A stretch of DNA of 12,113 nucleotides from DASSKW01 sp050739495 (lineage in GTDB: Bacteria; Pseudomonadota; Gammaproteobacteria; Natronospirales; REEB76), in assembly GCA_050739495.1 (NCBI GenBank), contig JBOIBL010000260.1, positions 1-12,113 on the forward strand, given 5' to 3'. Each line of letters begins with the position of its first letter. Positions within the stretch are counted from its first letter, which is position 1. This document shows positions 5,713 through 11,742 of this stretch, piece by piece. The notes under the pieces were generated by a model. The model was not told the DNA's origin. It saw only the letters and a list, made by a program, of their open reading frames with translations, and ran no database searches. Position numbers and translations under genes: made by a program.

Positions 5713-6879
5713 TCAGCTGCCGAGCGCATATTCCAGATCCGCACGCAGATCGCCGACATCCTCTACTCCGACCGATAACCGCACCAACGAATCGCTGATT
5801 CCCAATGCCGCACGTGTCGCAGGCGGCACCGATGCATGCGTCATGATGCCGGGGTGTTCGATGAGACTTTCGACCCCGCCCAGACTTTCTGCCAGCGTGA
5901 ACAATTCACAACGTTCGAGAAAACGGCGCGCTTCTTTCTCGCCGCCCTTCAGAAAGATCGTCACCATGCCGCCGCCGGCACGCATCTGCTGTTTCGCCAG
6001 CGCATGCTGCGGATGGCTGGGCAAACCTGGATAAGTCACACGCTCCACGCCAGGATGCCTTTCCAGCCAACCCGCCAATTCCAATGCATTACTGCAATGG
6101 CGCTCCATGCGCAGCGCCAGTGTTTTCAGTCCGCGCAAGGCCAGAAAACTGTCGAACGGTCCAGCCACGCTGCCGATGGAGTTCTGCAGAAACGCAAGCT
6201 GCTCTGCCAGTTCCTTGTGCTCACCCACAACCACCATGCCGCCGACCATGTCCGAATGGCCATTCAGATATTTGGTTGCCGAATGCATGACCAGATCGAA
6301 GCCGTATTCCAGCGGCCGCTGATTGTAAGGCGATGCGAAGGTGTTATCACAAACCGCGATGAGTTTGTGCTTGCGTGCCACCTCCGCCACCATCTTGAGA
6401 TCGACCAGTTTCAGCAATGGATTGGTCGGGGTCTCGACCCAGATCAAACGGGTCTCGGGGCGGATCGCTGCTTCCAGTGCCTTGCGGTCACGCAGATCGA
6501 CAAAACTGAATGCAAGTCCGGCAGAACGCTTGCGGACCCGTTCGAACAGGCGATAGGTACCGCCGTACATGTCATCCATCGCGATGACATGACTGCCGGA
6601 GTCCAGCAGTTCAAGAATCGTCGCGGTCGCAGCAAGTCCCGACGCAAAGGCATACCCCTGAGTGCCGCTCTCCAGATCGGCGACGCAACGTTCGTACGCC
6701 ATGCGCGTCGGATTCTGGGTGCGTGAATATTCATAGCCCTTGTGCTTGCCGGGACTTTCCTGTGCGTAGGTGGAGGTCGCATAAATAGGTTGCATGACCG
6801 CGCCGGTGCTCGGATCAGGCGATTGACCGGCATGGATGGCGCGAGTGGCAAAACCCTGCTGTTTTTTACTGTTACTCAC
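5713..6879 (-). CDS. Cystathionine gamma-lyase (Cys/Met metabolism PLP enzyme)
   Basis: PLP enzyme expected to cleave cystathionine to cysteine, 2-oxobutyrate and ammonia. The Schiff-base lysine is Lys203 in S-A-T-K-Y-L-N-G-H-S-D, with E-Y-S-R-T-Q-N-P-T and the F-A-S-G-L-A-A box for PLP binding. The C-terminal L-A-E-S-L-G-G-V-E-S-L, then P-G-I-M-T-H-A-S-V, closely resembles human gamma-lyase; Glu331 corresponds to its specificity residue Glu339. Cystathionine gamma-synthase (metB) is the main alternative, since the families merge at sequence level. Location after a cystathionine beta-synthase gene favours gamma-lyase and the homocysteine-to-cysteine route. Start: an ATG at 6891 has no ribosome-binding site, while GTG at 6879 has GGAG 6 nt upstream, so I call the GTG (388 residues); the ATG would add four. 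A structured repeat lies just upstream. Confidence 0.9.
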   Translation of the reverse strand: MSNSKKQQGFATRAIHAGQSPDPSTGAVMQPIYATSTYAQESPGKHKGYEYSRTQNPTRMAYERCVADLESGTQGYAFASGLAATATILELLDSGSHVIAMDDMYGGTYRLFERVRKRSAGLAFSFVDLRDRKALEAAIRPETRLIWVETPTNPLLKLVDLKMVAEVARKHKLIAVCDNTFASPYNQRPLEYGFDLVMHSATKYLNGHSDMVGGMVVVGEHKELAEQLAFLQNSIGSVAGPFDSFLALRGLKTLALRMERHCSNALELAGWLERHPGVERVTYPGLPSHPQHALAKQQMRAGGGMVTIFLKGGEKEARRFLERCELFTLAESLGGVESLIEHPGIMTHASVPPATRAALGISDSLVRLSVGVEDVGDLRADLEYALGS

Positions 6880-6885
6880 AAATAA

Positions 6886-6889
6886 CTCC
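6886..6889 (-). promoter_or_regulatory. Ribosome-binding site that favours the GTG start of the gamma-lyase gene
   Basis: GGAG (minus strand) lies six bases before the GTG at 6877-6879 and overlaps the alternative ATG at 6889-6891. Nothing similar precedes the ATG. Confidence 0.5.
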
Positions 6890-6928
6890 ATATTTCAGTT
6901 ATCTACAAAGCTGCCTATAAAAAATGAC

Positions 6929-7080
6929 AGATTTTGGTTTCTGGGTAGGCAGAAATGACCGAGGAACCGGAGTGTATGTGCCAATACATGGGGCTTCCGA
7001 GGTCATTTTCGCATTACTCCCGGACATCCTGTCCTCCGTAATGTAAGACCATCCATGGTCAAAAACACCGCCAGAAAGCA
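6929..7080. repeat. Structured repeat, copy A (152 nt), between cbs and the gamma-lyase gene
   Basis: The outer parts are shared with copy B at 8541-8744: 6929-6966 is identical to 8541-8578 (38 nt), and 6995-7080 matches 8659-8744 with one difference in 86 nt (G7070 versus C8734). Folding, plus-strand coordinates: closing stem TTTCTGG/CCAGAAA (6938-6944 with 7071-7077); stem P2 AATGACC-GA-GGAA with TTCC-GA-GGTCATT (6954-6966 with 6995-7007); P3 CATTAC/GTAATG plus GGACA/TGTCC (7012-7043); P4 GACCAT-CC-ATGGTC (7047-7060). The P2 tip is copy-specific, here TGTAT/ATACA (6973-6977 with 6984-6988). On the minus strand it forms the intercistronic leader just upstream of the gamma-lyase start. Confidence 0.9.
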
Positions 7081-7083
7081 CGA

Positions 7084-7124
7084 CTGCATGGATGCAGGAG
7101 GTAGAGCAACGCAGGAGCAGTTGC
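7084..7124. other. Two further small hairpins downstream of cbs
   Basis: CTGCAT-GG-ATGCAG (7084-7097) and GCAAC-GCAGGAGCA-GTTGC (7106-7124) lie between repeat copy A and the cbs stop codon. The first has the same GG-cored design as hairpins inside the repeats. No T-run follows, so they are not ordinary terminators; they may be remnants of another repeat unit. Confidence 0.5.
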
Positions 7125-7140
7125 CGAAAAGATCCATTTT

Positions 7141-8499
7141 TTATTGAAGGCGCAAGCGGTTAAGCAAGTCACTGCGTGTAACCAGCCCGAGGAATTCCCC
7201 GCCGGTCATGATCGCAACCGCAGTTTCGATTTCCAGGAGTGAAAAGAGATCATCGGGTCCACGTGCGGCATCCAGCCTCGGGAAGCCCGTATTCATGGCG
7301 TTGTGGACTTCCTGGGTGAAACCGCCTTCACCGTCACGCACCGTTCGGATGATGTCCTGCTCGGTGACTGCACCGAGAAAATGCTTGCCGTCGATCACCG
7401 GCAACTGCGAGATACCGTTGTTGCGCAGACGGGTATGCGCGGTGGCCAGCGTATCCGATGGCCCGACATACACGGTGGCACGCTCCCAGTAGGGGCGGCC
7501 CACGTAATCGCCCAGATCGCCGCGCCGGGGTCGTGCGATGAAACCCTGTTCGATCATCCAGAAGTCGTTGTAGAGTTTCGACAGATATTTGTTGCCGGTA
7601 TCGCAGCCTAGCGTAACGACCCGTTTCGGGGATTTCTGCGCACGGCAGTAACGCAGCGCTGCCGCGATCAGGGTGCCGGACGACGAGCCCAGCAGCAGAC
7701 CTTCCTTGAGCAGGATTTCGCGCGCCGTCGAAAACGCTTCGCTATCCGGAATGGTGTAACCCGTTTTCACCAGGGTCATGTCGGCGATGGACGGAATGAA
7801 ATCCTCACCGATACCTTCCACCAGCCAACTGCCTTTCTCACCGATCTTGCCGGTCTTCAGATAATCCACCAGTACCGAACCTTGCGGATCAGCCAGTATC
7901 ATCTCGGTGTGCGGAGAAACCTGTTTCAGATAACGGCCGATACCGGTGAGGGTGCCGCTGGAACCGACCCCGACCACTACCGCGTCGAGCTTGCCATCCA
8001 TCTGTTCCAGAATCTCCGGACCGGTAGTCTGCTCATGGGCATTGGCATTGTCGGGATTGCCGAACTGGTTGATGAAGTAGGCGCCGCTCTCTTCCGCCAT
8101 GCGCTTGGCAAGGTCCTGATAGTATTCAGGGTGACCCTTGCCGACATCGGAACGGGTCAACACCACTTCCGCGCCCATGGCGCGCAGATTGAATATCTTT
8201 TCCTGGCTCATCTTGTCCGGGATCACCAATACCAGGCGGTAGCCTTTCTGCGCCGCGACCAGTGCCAGCCCCAGTCCGGTATTACCTGCGGTCGCTTCGA
8301 TCAGGGTGCCGCCCGGTTTGATGTCGCCGCGCTGCTCCGCCGCCTCGATCATGGCTACACCGATACGGTCCTTGACGGAACCGCCCGGATTCATGAACTC
8401 AAGTTTGAGGAACAACCGGCAGGGCCCAGTATCCAGATGCGTGACTTCCAGCATCGGCGTGCGGCCGACCATCTCCAAAACATTCTTATAAACTTTCAT
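7141..8499 (-). CDS. cbs: Cystathionine beta-synthase with C-terminal CBS-domain pair
   Basis: PLP enzyme condensing serine (or O-acetylserine) with homocysteine to give cystathionine, the first step of reverse transsulfuration. The catalytic core covers about residues 1-320: Lys43 in G-G-S-V-K-D-R binds PLP, A-G-N-T-G at 71-75 is the substrate loop, and G-V-G-S-S-G-T at 177-183 holds the cofactor phosphate. Two CBS motifs follow (about 338-392 and 396-450), the regulatory module that binds adenosyl ligands such as S-adenosylmethionine in eukaryotic enzymes. The N-terminal heme segment of animal CBS is absent. I chose ATG 8499 (452 residues) because GGAG lies 5 nt upstream and the protein begins at the usual K-V-Y-K-N-V-L-E-M-V-G-R-T-P. 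The frame stays open back to 8745, but that part is repeat DNA. The gamma-lyase gene follows on the same strand. Confidence 0.95.
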   Translation of the reverse strand: MKVYKNVLEMVGRTPMLEVTHLDTGPCRLFLKLEFMNPGGSVKDRIGVAMIEAAEQRGDIKPGGTLIEATAGNTGLGLALVAAQKGYRLVLVIPDKMSQEKIFNLRAMGAEVVLTRSDVGKGHPEYYQDLAKRMAEESGAYFINQFGNPDNANAHEQTTGPEILEQMDGKLDAVVVGVGSSGTLTGIGRYLKQVSPHTEMILADPQGSVLVDYLKTGKIGEKGSWLVEGIGEDFIPSIADMTLVKTGYTIPDSEAFSTAREILLKEGLLLGSSSGTLIAAALRYCRAQKSPKRVVTLGCDTGNKYLSKLYNDFWMIEQGFIARPRRGDLGDYVGRPYWERATVYVGPSDTLATAHTRLRNNGISQLPVIDGKHFLGAVTEQDIIRTVRDGEGGFTQEVHNAMNTGFPRLDAARGPDDLFSLLEIETAVAIMTGGEFLGLVTRSDLLNRLRLQ

Positions 8500-8527
8500 C
8501 CGGACTCCAGCAGAGGAAAAAGCGCGC

Positions 8528-8542
8528 CTCTGAAAATCAGAG
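8528..8542. other. Small hairpin at the left edge of repeat copy B
   Basis: CTCTGA-AAA-TCAGAG forms a perfect 6-bp stem, followed on the plus strand by ATTTT. It lies about 29 nt before the cbs start on the minus strand. Copy A has no equivalent, because two bases differ. Confidence 0.4.
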
Positions 8543-8744
8543 ATTTTGGTTTCTGGGTAGGCAGAAATGACCGAGGAAGCGGATTGTACTACTGCTGTAC
8601 GTGAGCGATGTACAGGGATGTACAAGTGCTGCGGAAGGCAGGATGCCGAGAGCAGCGATTCCGAGGTCATTTTCGCATTACTCCCGGACATCCTGTCCTC
8701 CGTAATGTAAGACCATCCATGGTCAAAAACACCCCCAGAAAGCA
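8541..8744. repeat. Structured repeat, copy B (204 nt), just upstream of cbs
   Basis: Same flanks as copy A but with an 80-nt rather than 28-nt variable arm. The closing stem is one pair longer (TTTCTGGG 8550-8557 with CCCAGAAA 8734-8741). P2 with its tandem GA/GA internal loop is at 8566-8578 and 8659-8671. The variable arm folds by itself. TTGTAC/GTACAA (8584-8589 with 8620-8625) encloses CTGTAC/GTACAG (8595-8600 with 8610-8615), or alternatively TGTACA-GGGA-TGTACA (8609-8624). Then GCTGC/GCAGC (8628-8632 with 8652-8656) encloses GGCA-GGA-TGCC (8637-8647). With its surroundings it fills most of the 326-nt gap between the divergent cbs and prmC starts, so it probably lies in the cbs leader on the minus strand. 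Confidence 0.9.
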
Positions 8745-8789
8745 AAAGATCGATTTTTGGAGGTGCGCAAAGGCCATATTGTACGTACG

Positions 8790-8805
8790 GGGTTAAAATA
8801 AACCC
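8790..8805 (+). promoter_or_regulatory. Possible -10 region of prmC inside a small palindrome
   Basis: TAAAAT (8794-8799) resembles a -10 hexamer and lies inside GGGTT-AAAATA-AACCC. No good -35 is visible at the expected distance, so the call is weak. Confidence 0.25.
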
Positions 8806-8825
8806 ACGCTTGGCCGGAATATCTC

Positions 8826-9671
8826 ATGTCCACTACGATAAAAACCCTGCTGGACAGCGCTGTTGCAAGGCTTGATGCCGGCAGCGACTCGGCACGGCTC
8901 GATGCGGAACTACTACTGACACAGGTATTAGGCAGGTCCCGCGGTTACTTGCGCGCCTGGCCGGAACAGGCTGTCGAAGACGGTCACCAGCGAGAATTCG
9001 ATCGTCTGCTGGTAGCGCGCCTGCAGGGTACGCCGCTCGCCTACCTCGCTGGCCAGCGGGAATTCTGGTCCCTGCCTTTGAAGCTGACGCGTGACACCCT
9101 GATCCCGCGACCCGATACCGAGTTACTGGTACAGACCGCACTCGAATGCAGTCCGGCCGACGCCGCGTGGCGCATTGCCGATCTCGGTACCGGCAGCGGC
9201 GCGATTGCCGCGGCAATCTCCAGCGAACGCCTGCTGTGCCGCATCACCGCCACCGACGTCAGTCGCGCCGCATTGGATGTGGCGCGGGAGAACGCCGCGA
9301 CCCTGGGTCTGGGCAATATCGAATTCCGGTGCGGCGATTGGTTCGCCCCGCTGTCGGGCACGCATTACAATCTCATCGTATCCAACCCGCCGTATGTACG
9401 CGAAGGCGACCCGCATCTGGATGAGGGTGATGTCCGGTTTGAACCGCGTCGTGCACTGATAAGTGGGCCGGATGGCCTGGATGCAATCCGCCAGATCATC
9501 GAAAAAGCCCCCGCTTATCTGTTGCCAGGCGGCTGGCTGTTGCTGGAACACGGTTACGACCAGGCCGAATCGGTACGCGCATTGTTCGCGGCGCAGAATT
9601 TCGCTGGCATCCGTTCCGTGAAAGACCTCGCCGCTCATGAACGGGTAACGCTGGGACAACTGTCTATCTGA
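8826..9671 (+). CDS. prmC: Release-factor glutamine methyltransferase PrmC (HemK)
   Basis: Transfers methyl from S-adenosylmethionine to the glutamine of the GGQ motif in RF1 and RF2, which is needed for efficient termination. The 281-residue length is typical. The helical N-terminal domain covers about residues 1-85 and recognises the release factor; the segment P-L-A-Y-L-A-G-Q-R-E-F-W (70-81) links it to the methyltransferase domain. The SAM-binding loop is D-L-G-T-G-S-G (119-125). The catalytic N-P-P-Y is at 187-190 and positions the glutamine amide. F-E-P-R-R-A-L-I-S-G-P-D-G-L (205-218) is also family-typical. A short GGAAT (8816-8820) precedes the ATG. The gene is divergent from cbs, and its substrate gene prfA lies about 8 kb to the left, although the two are adjacent in many relatives. 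ppiB follows after 32 nt on the same strand. Confidence 0.97.
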   Translation: MSTTIKTLLDSAVARLDAGSDSARLDAELLLTQVLGRSRGYLRAWPEQAVEDGHQREFDRLLVARLQGTPLAYLAGQREFWSLPLKLTRDTLIPRPDTELLVQTALECSPADAAWRIADLGTGSGAIAAAISSERLLCRITATDVSRAALDVARENAATLGLGNIEFRCGDWFAPLSGTHYNLIVSNPPYVREGDPHLDEGDVRFEPRRALISGPDGLDAIRQIIEKAPAYLLPGGWLLLEHGYDQAESVRALFAAQNFAGIRSVKDLAAHERVTLGQLSI

Positions 9672-9703
9672 TTTCAATATAGCCATTCACAAAGGAGATA
9701 CCC

Positions 9704-10192
9704 ATGATTCTCATGTCCACCAGCCTCGGCGAGATCAAACTCGAACTGTATGAAGACAAGGCGCCGGTCACGGTAAAAAATTTTCTGGCCTACGTGGATG
9801 AAGGTTTTTACGACGGCACCATCTTCCACCGGGTGATCTCCGACTTCATGGTGCAATGCGGCGGTTTCACGGCAGAGATGTCACAGAAGAAAGGTCACGC
9901 GCCGATCAAGAACGAAGCCGATAACGGGCTCTCCAATGAACCCTATACTCTCGCCATGGCGCGCACCTCGGATATCAACAGCGCGACCAGCCAGTTCTTC
10001 ATCAATCTGGCCGACAACACCTTCCTGGATCATGGCACCCGGGATTTCGGCTACGCCGTATTCGGCAAAGTCACAGAGGGTACCGAGGTGGTGGACAAGA
10101 TTGCCGAAGCGCGTACCGGCAACCGGAACAGCCACGGCGACGTACCGCTGGAAGCGATCGTGATCAAATCGGTAAAGCGGATTGCAGACTAG
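9704..10192 (+). CDS. ppiB: Peptidyl-prolyl cis-trans isomerase B (cyclophilin), cytoplasmic
   Basis: Catalyses cis-trans isomerisation of Xaa-Pro bonds during protein folding. The 162-residue single cyclophilin domain lacks a signal peptide, so it should be the cytoplasmic form. The catalytic F-H-R is at 41-43, followed by V-I-S-D-F-M-V-Q-C-G-G; N-S-A-T-S-Q-F-F-I-N-L (92-102) and F-L-D-H-G-T-R-D-F-G-Y-A-V-F-G-K-V (107-123) are also diagnostic. Phe107 stands where cyclosporin-sensitive human cyclophilin A has a Trp, as in E. coli PpiB, so weak cyclosporin binding is expected. AAGGAGAT (9692-9699) is a near-perfect ribosome-binding site, the strongest in the window, and suggests high expression. 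It follows prmC with a 32-nt gap. Confidence 0.96.
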   Translation: MILMSTSLGEIKLELYEDKAPVTVKNFLAYVDEGFYDGTIFHRVISDFMVQCGGFTAEMSQKKGHAPIKNEADNGLSNEPYTLAMARTSDINSATSQFFINLADNTFLDHGTRDFGYAVFGKVTEGTEVVDKIAEARTGNRNSHGDVPLEAIVIKSVKRIAD

Positions 10193-10201
10193 CCAGGGCA
10201 A

Positions 10202-10232
10202 GACACCGGTGCGGATCGGTCGCGCCGGTGTC
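10202..10232. terminator. GC-rich hairpin between convergent ppiB and marC
   Basis: A 12-bp stem with one G-T wobble pair (10202-10213 with 10221-10232) and a 7-nt loop starts 9 nt after the ppiB stop and ends 8 nt before the marC stop. Neither strand has a clear U-tract, so it is a candidate terminator or 3'-end stabiliser only. Confidence 0.5.
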
Positions 10233-10240
10233 GAACCGGC

Positions 10241-10876
10241 CTAACCGGAGATCGCCGGAAACAACACTCGCAAACCGCCGGCGATGAATTCCACGCCGAT
10301 GGCGACCATGATGAGTCCCATCAGTCGGGTCACGATGTTGATGCCGGTGCGGCTCAATGCTCGCGAGATCAACGGGGCGAGCCGGAACGCAGCCCACACG
10401 ATGCCCGAGATGAAGATGATGCCCATTACGAGTACTACGTAGCGACCGAACAGCGCTGGCTTGTGCCCATAGAGAATGACCGTACTGATGGCGCCGGGAC
10501 CGGCCGTCAGTGGTACGCCCAGCGGCACCACAGCCACCTGTTCCTTCTCCTGGGTCTCCTGGGCTTCTTCCTCGGTCTGGCGCGTGGGGCCGACTTTCGC
10601 CTGCAACATGGACAGGGAATTCAGCAGGATCAGGATGCCGCCACCGACCTGAAACGACGCGACGCTGATACCGAAGAACTGCAGGATGAATTGCCCCGCC
10701 AGTAACGCCACGATCAGCACCACCGCCACCGTCACCGCAGCATTGAATGCCGTACGGTTGCGCTCCTCGGCGGTCTGGTTCTGGGTCAGGTTGATGAAGA
10801 TCGGGATCACACCGATGGGATTCAGGATCGCGACCAGCCCGGCAAAAAACTTCAGGTATTCGGCCCAGGCGCTCAT
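10241..10876 (-). CDS. marC: MarC-family integral membrane protein
   Basis: A 211-residue inner-membrane protein of the MarC (UPF0056) family. The physiological role is unclear; the early link to multiple antibiotic resistance has not held up in E. coli. Six membrane helices are predicted in two groups of three. Each half has a conserved proline-glycine motif: N-P-I-G at 19-22 and T-A-G-P-G at 124-128. Between them lies a charged, Glu/Gln-rich cytoplasmic loop (102-113, T-E-E-E-A-Q-E-T-Q-E-K-E). I chose ATG 10876 because M-S-A-W-A-E-Y-L-K-F-F is the usual start; a TTG at 10897 would add seven unconserved residues. No clear ribosome-binding site precedes either. It is convergent with ppiB and divergent from the moeB-like gene, with 110 nt between the two starts. 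Confidence 0.9.
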   Translation of the reverse strand: MSAWAEYLKFFAGLVAILNPIGVIPIFINLTQNQTAEERNRTAFNAAVTVAVVLIVALLAGQFILQFFGISVASFQVGGGILILLNSLSMLQAKVGPTRQTEEEAQETQEKEQVAVVPLGVPLTAGPGAISTVILYGHKPALFGRYVVLVMGIIFISGIVWAAFRLAPLISRALSRTGINIVTRLMGLIMVAIGVEFIAGGLRVLFPAISG

Positions 10877-10986
10877 TCTGAAAGGACGTTCCAGCAAGGT
10901 GACACGGATAAGCGCATCATCGGCATTTGGCCACGCAAGTCAAGAGCGGCACGTTAAAATGTCTTATATTCACTGGACCAACCTGC

Positions 10987-11742
10987 ATGCCTGACACACC
11001 CGACTCGCACGACCTGAGTTACAGCCGCCATCTGGCGCTGCCGGAATTCGGCGCCGAAGGGCAGGCCCATGTCGTAGCAGCGCGTATGTTGCTGGTGGGA
11101 CTGGGCGGGCTCGGTTCACCCGCTGCGATGTATCTTGCTGCTGCCGGGGTCGGTACTCTGCTCCTGAATGATTTCGACACGGTGGATCTTTCGAATCTGC
11201 AGCGTCAGCTCCTGTACCGCCGAACTGACGTGGGACACACCAAGGTCGACTCCGCTGCCGCATCCATTGCCGGAATCAATCCGAAGTGCCGCGTGGAAAA
11301 ATTGGCGCAGCGTCTCAGCGAAACCGAGCTGCAGGCGTTACTTGCCAACGTGGACGTTGTGCTCGACGGCAGCGACAACTTCGGCACCCGTTTCGTGGTC
11401 AATGCCGCCTGTATGCACACCGGTACGCCGCTGGTCTCCGGTGCCGCAATCCGTTACGAAGGTCAGCTCACCACCCTTGTACCGCGCGACCCGGCCAGTC
11501 CCTGCTACGCCTGCCTGTATCAGGAAGGCGACGAGGAACTGGAGAACTGCGGTTCCAACGGCGTGTTTGCGCCTCTCACCGGCGTGATCGGGAGCATGAT
11601 GGCGGTAGAAGCACTCAAATTGATCACTGGTATCGGTGACACGCTTACCGGGCGATTGCTGCAATACGATGCCCGGGGCGCTACGATACGAACCACCATC
11701 CTGAAACGTGATCCTGCCTGCCCGGTATGCAGCCAACGATGA
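10987..11742 (+). CDS. moeB: MoeB/ThiF-family E1-like adenylyltransferase
   Basis: Activates the C-terminal Gly-Gly of a ubiquitin-like sulfur carrier (MoaD for molybdopterin, or ThiS for thiazole) by adenylation with ATP. In the 251-residue protein, the nucleotide loop is G-L-G-G-L-G (38-43) and N-L-Q-R-Q (70-74) is the E1 family arginine region. Asp130 in D-G-S-D-N corresponds to the essential MoeB aspartate. A zinc site is formed by Cys173-x-x-Cys176 and Cys245-x-x-Cys248. Cys188 lies in the position of the ThiF/MoeB conserved cysteine. There is no C-terminal rhodanese domain. MoeB and ThiF cannot be separated reliably here; neighbourhood to prmC, as in Pseudomonas, favours MoeB. ATG 10987 starts just before the family N-terminus; the ribosome-binding site is weak. 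The stop overlaps the next start in ATGA. Confidence 0.9.
   Translation: MPDTPDSHDLSYSRHLALPEFGAEGQAHVVAARMLLVGLGGLGSPAAMYLAAAGVGTLLLNDFDTVDLSNLQRQLLYRRTDVGHTKVDSAAASIAGINPKCRVEKLAQRLSETELQALLANVDVVLDGSDNFGTRFVVNAACMHTGTPLVSGAAIRYEGQLTTLVPRDPASPCYACLYQEGDEELENCGSNGVFAPLTGVIGSMMAVEALKLITGIGDTLTGRLLQYDARGATIRTTILKRDPACPVCSQR

Noticed and set aside
5836..6726. 296-residue plus-strand ORF
   Set aside because: It lies wholly antisense to the gamma-lyase gene and has a His/Gln/Arg-rich composition typical of a shadow frame.
6899..7081. 60-residue minus-strand ORF between cbs and the lyase gene
   Set aside because: It is the same repeat reading frame as in copy B, with no ribosome-binding site and a tail unrelated to any protein I know.
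7882..8604. 240-residue plus-strand ORF
   Set aside because: Antisense to cbs and repeat B, with no recognisable motif; a shadow of the codon pattern on the other strand.
6929..8744. Insertion sequence or composite transposon made of the two repeats
   Set aside because: No transposase is encoded, no target-site duplication is evident, and the enclosed gene is a metabolic enzyme in operon with the next gene.
6921..8744. CRISPR array
   Set aside because: Only two copies about 1.6 kb apart, with internal hairpins and no spacer periodicity.
8500..8745. 82-residue N-terminal extension of cystathionine beta-synthase
   Set aside because: It is encoded by repeat B and the leader, does not resemble the family, and a well-placed GGAG serves the ATG at 8499.
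9123..9686. 187-residue minus-strand ORF
   Set aside because: Antisense to prmC, whose motifs are unambiguous.
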